Source of the DNA: JABSOG01 sp041583135
GTDB lineage: Bacteria; Pseudomonadota; Gammaproteobacteria; Enterobacterales; Alteromonadaceae
Length of the DNA stretch: 12,823 nt
Direction of reading: 5' to 3'
Assembly: GCA_041583135.1 (NCBI GenBank)
Contig: JBFHGJ010000141.1
Coordinates: forward strand, 1 to 12,823
The number at the start of each line of letters is the position of its first letter. Position 1 is the stretch's first letter. Below, one piece after another: positions 11,924-12,823 of this stretch. The notes under the pieces were generated by a model. It was given only the letters and a program-made list of their open reading frames with translations, did no database searches and had not been told where the DNA came from. Position numbers and translations under genes: made by a program.

Positions 11924-12823
11924 ATGTTAAGCCAACAGATCATCGATACCGTCAAATCAACCGCCCCTATCTTGCGCGAACACGCTAACGCCATAACCGC
12001 TCTGTTTTACCAAAAACTGTTTAGCGCTCACCCTGAATTACTCAATATTTTTAACCCGGCAAACCAAAGTAAGGGAGAACAGCAAAGAGCGCTGGCCGAT
12101 GCGGTGATAGCCTATGCCGAGCATATCGACAAACTCGAAGCCCTCGGCCAAAGCGTCAAACGCATTGCCCATAAACACGCCAGTGTTCAAGTCTCTCCTG
12201 AGCACTACCCTATTGTCGGCAAATACTTGTTGCAGGCCATTGGCGAACACTTAGACCTTGCACAGGAAGACCCCGTTATTGCCGCTTGGGCACAAGCCTA
12301 TAACGCATTGGCTGCCATCTTTATCGATGTGGAACAAACAATCTATCAAGAAAACGCCGAAAAGTTGGGGGGTTGGCATGGCTTTAGGGCGTTTAGAATT
12401 GTGGAGATAGTGGCAGAGGCCGAACAGGTTTGCTCGTTGTATTTGGCGCCATGTGACGGCAAACCGATAGCCACTTGGCAGGCTGGGCAATATGTCGGTG
12501 TGAAAGTCGAACTGGCCGACATCGAACATCAACAAATTCGCCAATACTCACTGTCAAATGCCCCCAATAATCAAACCTACCGTATTACTGTGCGTGCCGA
12601 GCAAAATCCCAATGATCCCGCTGGAGTGGTATCAAACTATTTACACCAATTGCAAGTCGGCGAGCAGCTTATGCTACAACCTCCAACCGGTGATTTTGTC
12701 GATGACAGCAATGACTCAGCGCCTATATTTATTGCCGGTGGCGTCGGCATCACGCCTTTACTCAGTATGTTGCTTAACCGCATCAATCAAGGCGAGGATG
12801 TCACTAAGTTAACCTTTATTCAA
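11924..12823 (+). CDS. hmp: Flavohaemoglobin, nitric oxide dioxygenase (3' end beyond window)
   Basis: Oxidises NO to nitrate using O2 and NAD(P)H in the cytoplasm, protecting the cell from nitrosative stress. Exactly 300 codons are present of about 395 expected. The N-terminal globin domain (about 1-140) has proximal haem ligand His85 (IAHKHASVQV), Tyr29 in the distal pocket, and Tyr95 plus Glu137 as the proximal Tyr/Glu pair (E. coli Tyr95/Glu135; a 2-residue insertion lies between). The linker KLGGWHGFRAFRIV leads into the FAD domain with the flavin motif RQYSLS at 206-211. The NAD-binding domain begins with AGGVGITPLLSML (about 271-283) and is then cut. GGAG lies 6 nt before the ATG. Divergence from nsrR with NsrR-like sites between them supports the assignment. 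Confidence 0.96.
   Translation, partial: MLSQQIIDTVKSTAPILREHANAITALFYQKLFSAHPELLNIFNPANQSKGEQQRALADAVIAYAEHIDKLEALGQSVKRIAHKHASVQVSPEHYPIVGKYLLQAIGEHLDLAQEDPVIAAWAQAYNALAAIFIDVEQTIYQENAEKLGGWHGFRAFRIVEIVAEAEQVCSLYLAPCDGKPIATWQAGQYVGVKVELADIEHQQIRQYSLSNAPNNQTYRITVRAEQNPNDPAGVVSNYLHQLQVGEQLMLQPPTGDFVDDSNDSAPIFIAGGVGITPLLSMLLNRINQGEDVTKLTFIQ

Noticed and set aside
11728..12544. Minus-strand open frames opposite the nsrR/hmp region and hmp
   Set aside because: They run across the operators or opposite the well-conserved hmp coding sequence and show no family resemblance.
1..12823. CRISPR arrays, insertion sequences, tRNA/rRNA genes or phage attachment sites
   Set aside because: I saw no regularly spaced repeats, transposase fragments, terminal inverted repeats or cloverleaf-like sequences.

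Overview
The window is a stretch of ordinary-looking gammaproteobacterial chromosome. SdhC, SdhD, the SdhA N-terminus, GltA, NsrR and Hmp all align closely, largely residue for residue, with what I recall of the E. coli proteins. The layout sdhCDA | divergent gltA, followed by an RND adaptor and two RND permeases, matches my unverified recollection of Shewanella chromosomes, so a Shewanella-like Alteromonadales member is my best guess. No mobile element, CRISPR array, tRNA or rRNA is visible, and all genes look intact except the two cut by the window edges.

Layout. 1-1030 (minus strand): the succinate dehydrogenase operon sdhC-sdhD-sdhA, reading off the left edge. 1031-1635: a 605 bp divergent control region with a perfect FNR-type box, a promoter candidate for each direction and a possibly structured gltA leader. 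1636-2922: gltA, citrate synthase, closed by a strong intrinsic terminator. 3029-3436 (minus): a small four-helix membrane protein of unknown function. 3720-11235 (plus): an RND efflux operon with a lipoprotein adaptor and two different permeases. No outer-membrane channel or local regulator is encoded here, so a TolC-type protein elsewhere is presumably used. 11303-11731 (minus): nsrR, the nitric-oxide-sensing iron-sulfur repressor. 11924 to the right edge (plus): hmp, flavohaemoglobin NO dioxygenase, cut after 300 codons.

How the genes work together. sdhCDA and gltA supply two steps of the TCA cycle (succinate oxidation and citrate formation) and share a control region carrying a site for an oxygen-responsive FNR/EtrA-type regulator. 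nsrR and hmp form a classic NO sensor/detoxifier pair. Their 192 bp intergenic region has a perfect FNR-type box directly abutting one NsrR-like palindrome, a second better NsrR-like palindrome downstream, and an additional perfect 8 bp inverted repeat. The RND operon is a separate export unit.

I found no clearly new biological system. The observations most worth a second look are the stacked operators at nsrR/hmp, the possible folded gltA leader, the hairpin between adaptor and first permease, and the fact that both permeases lack two of the AcrB-type proton-relay residues.
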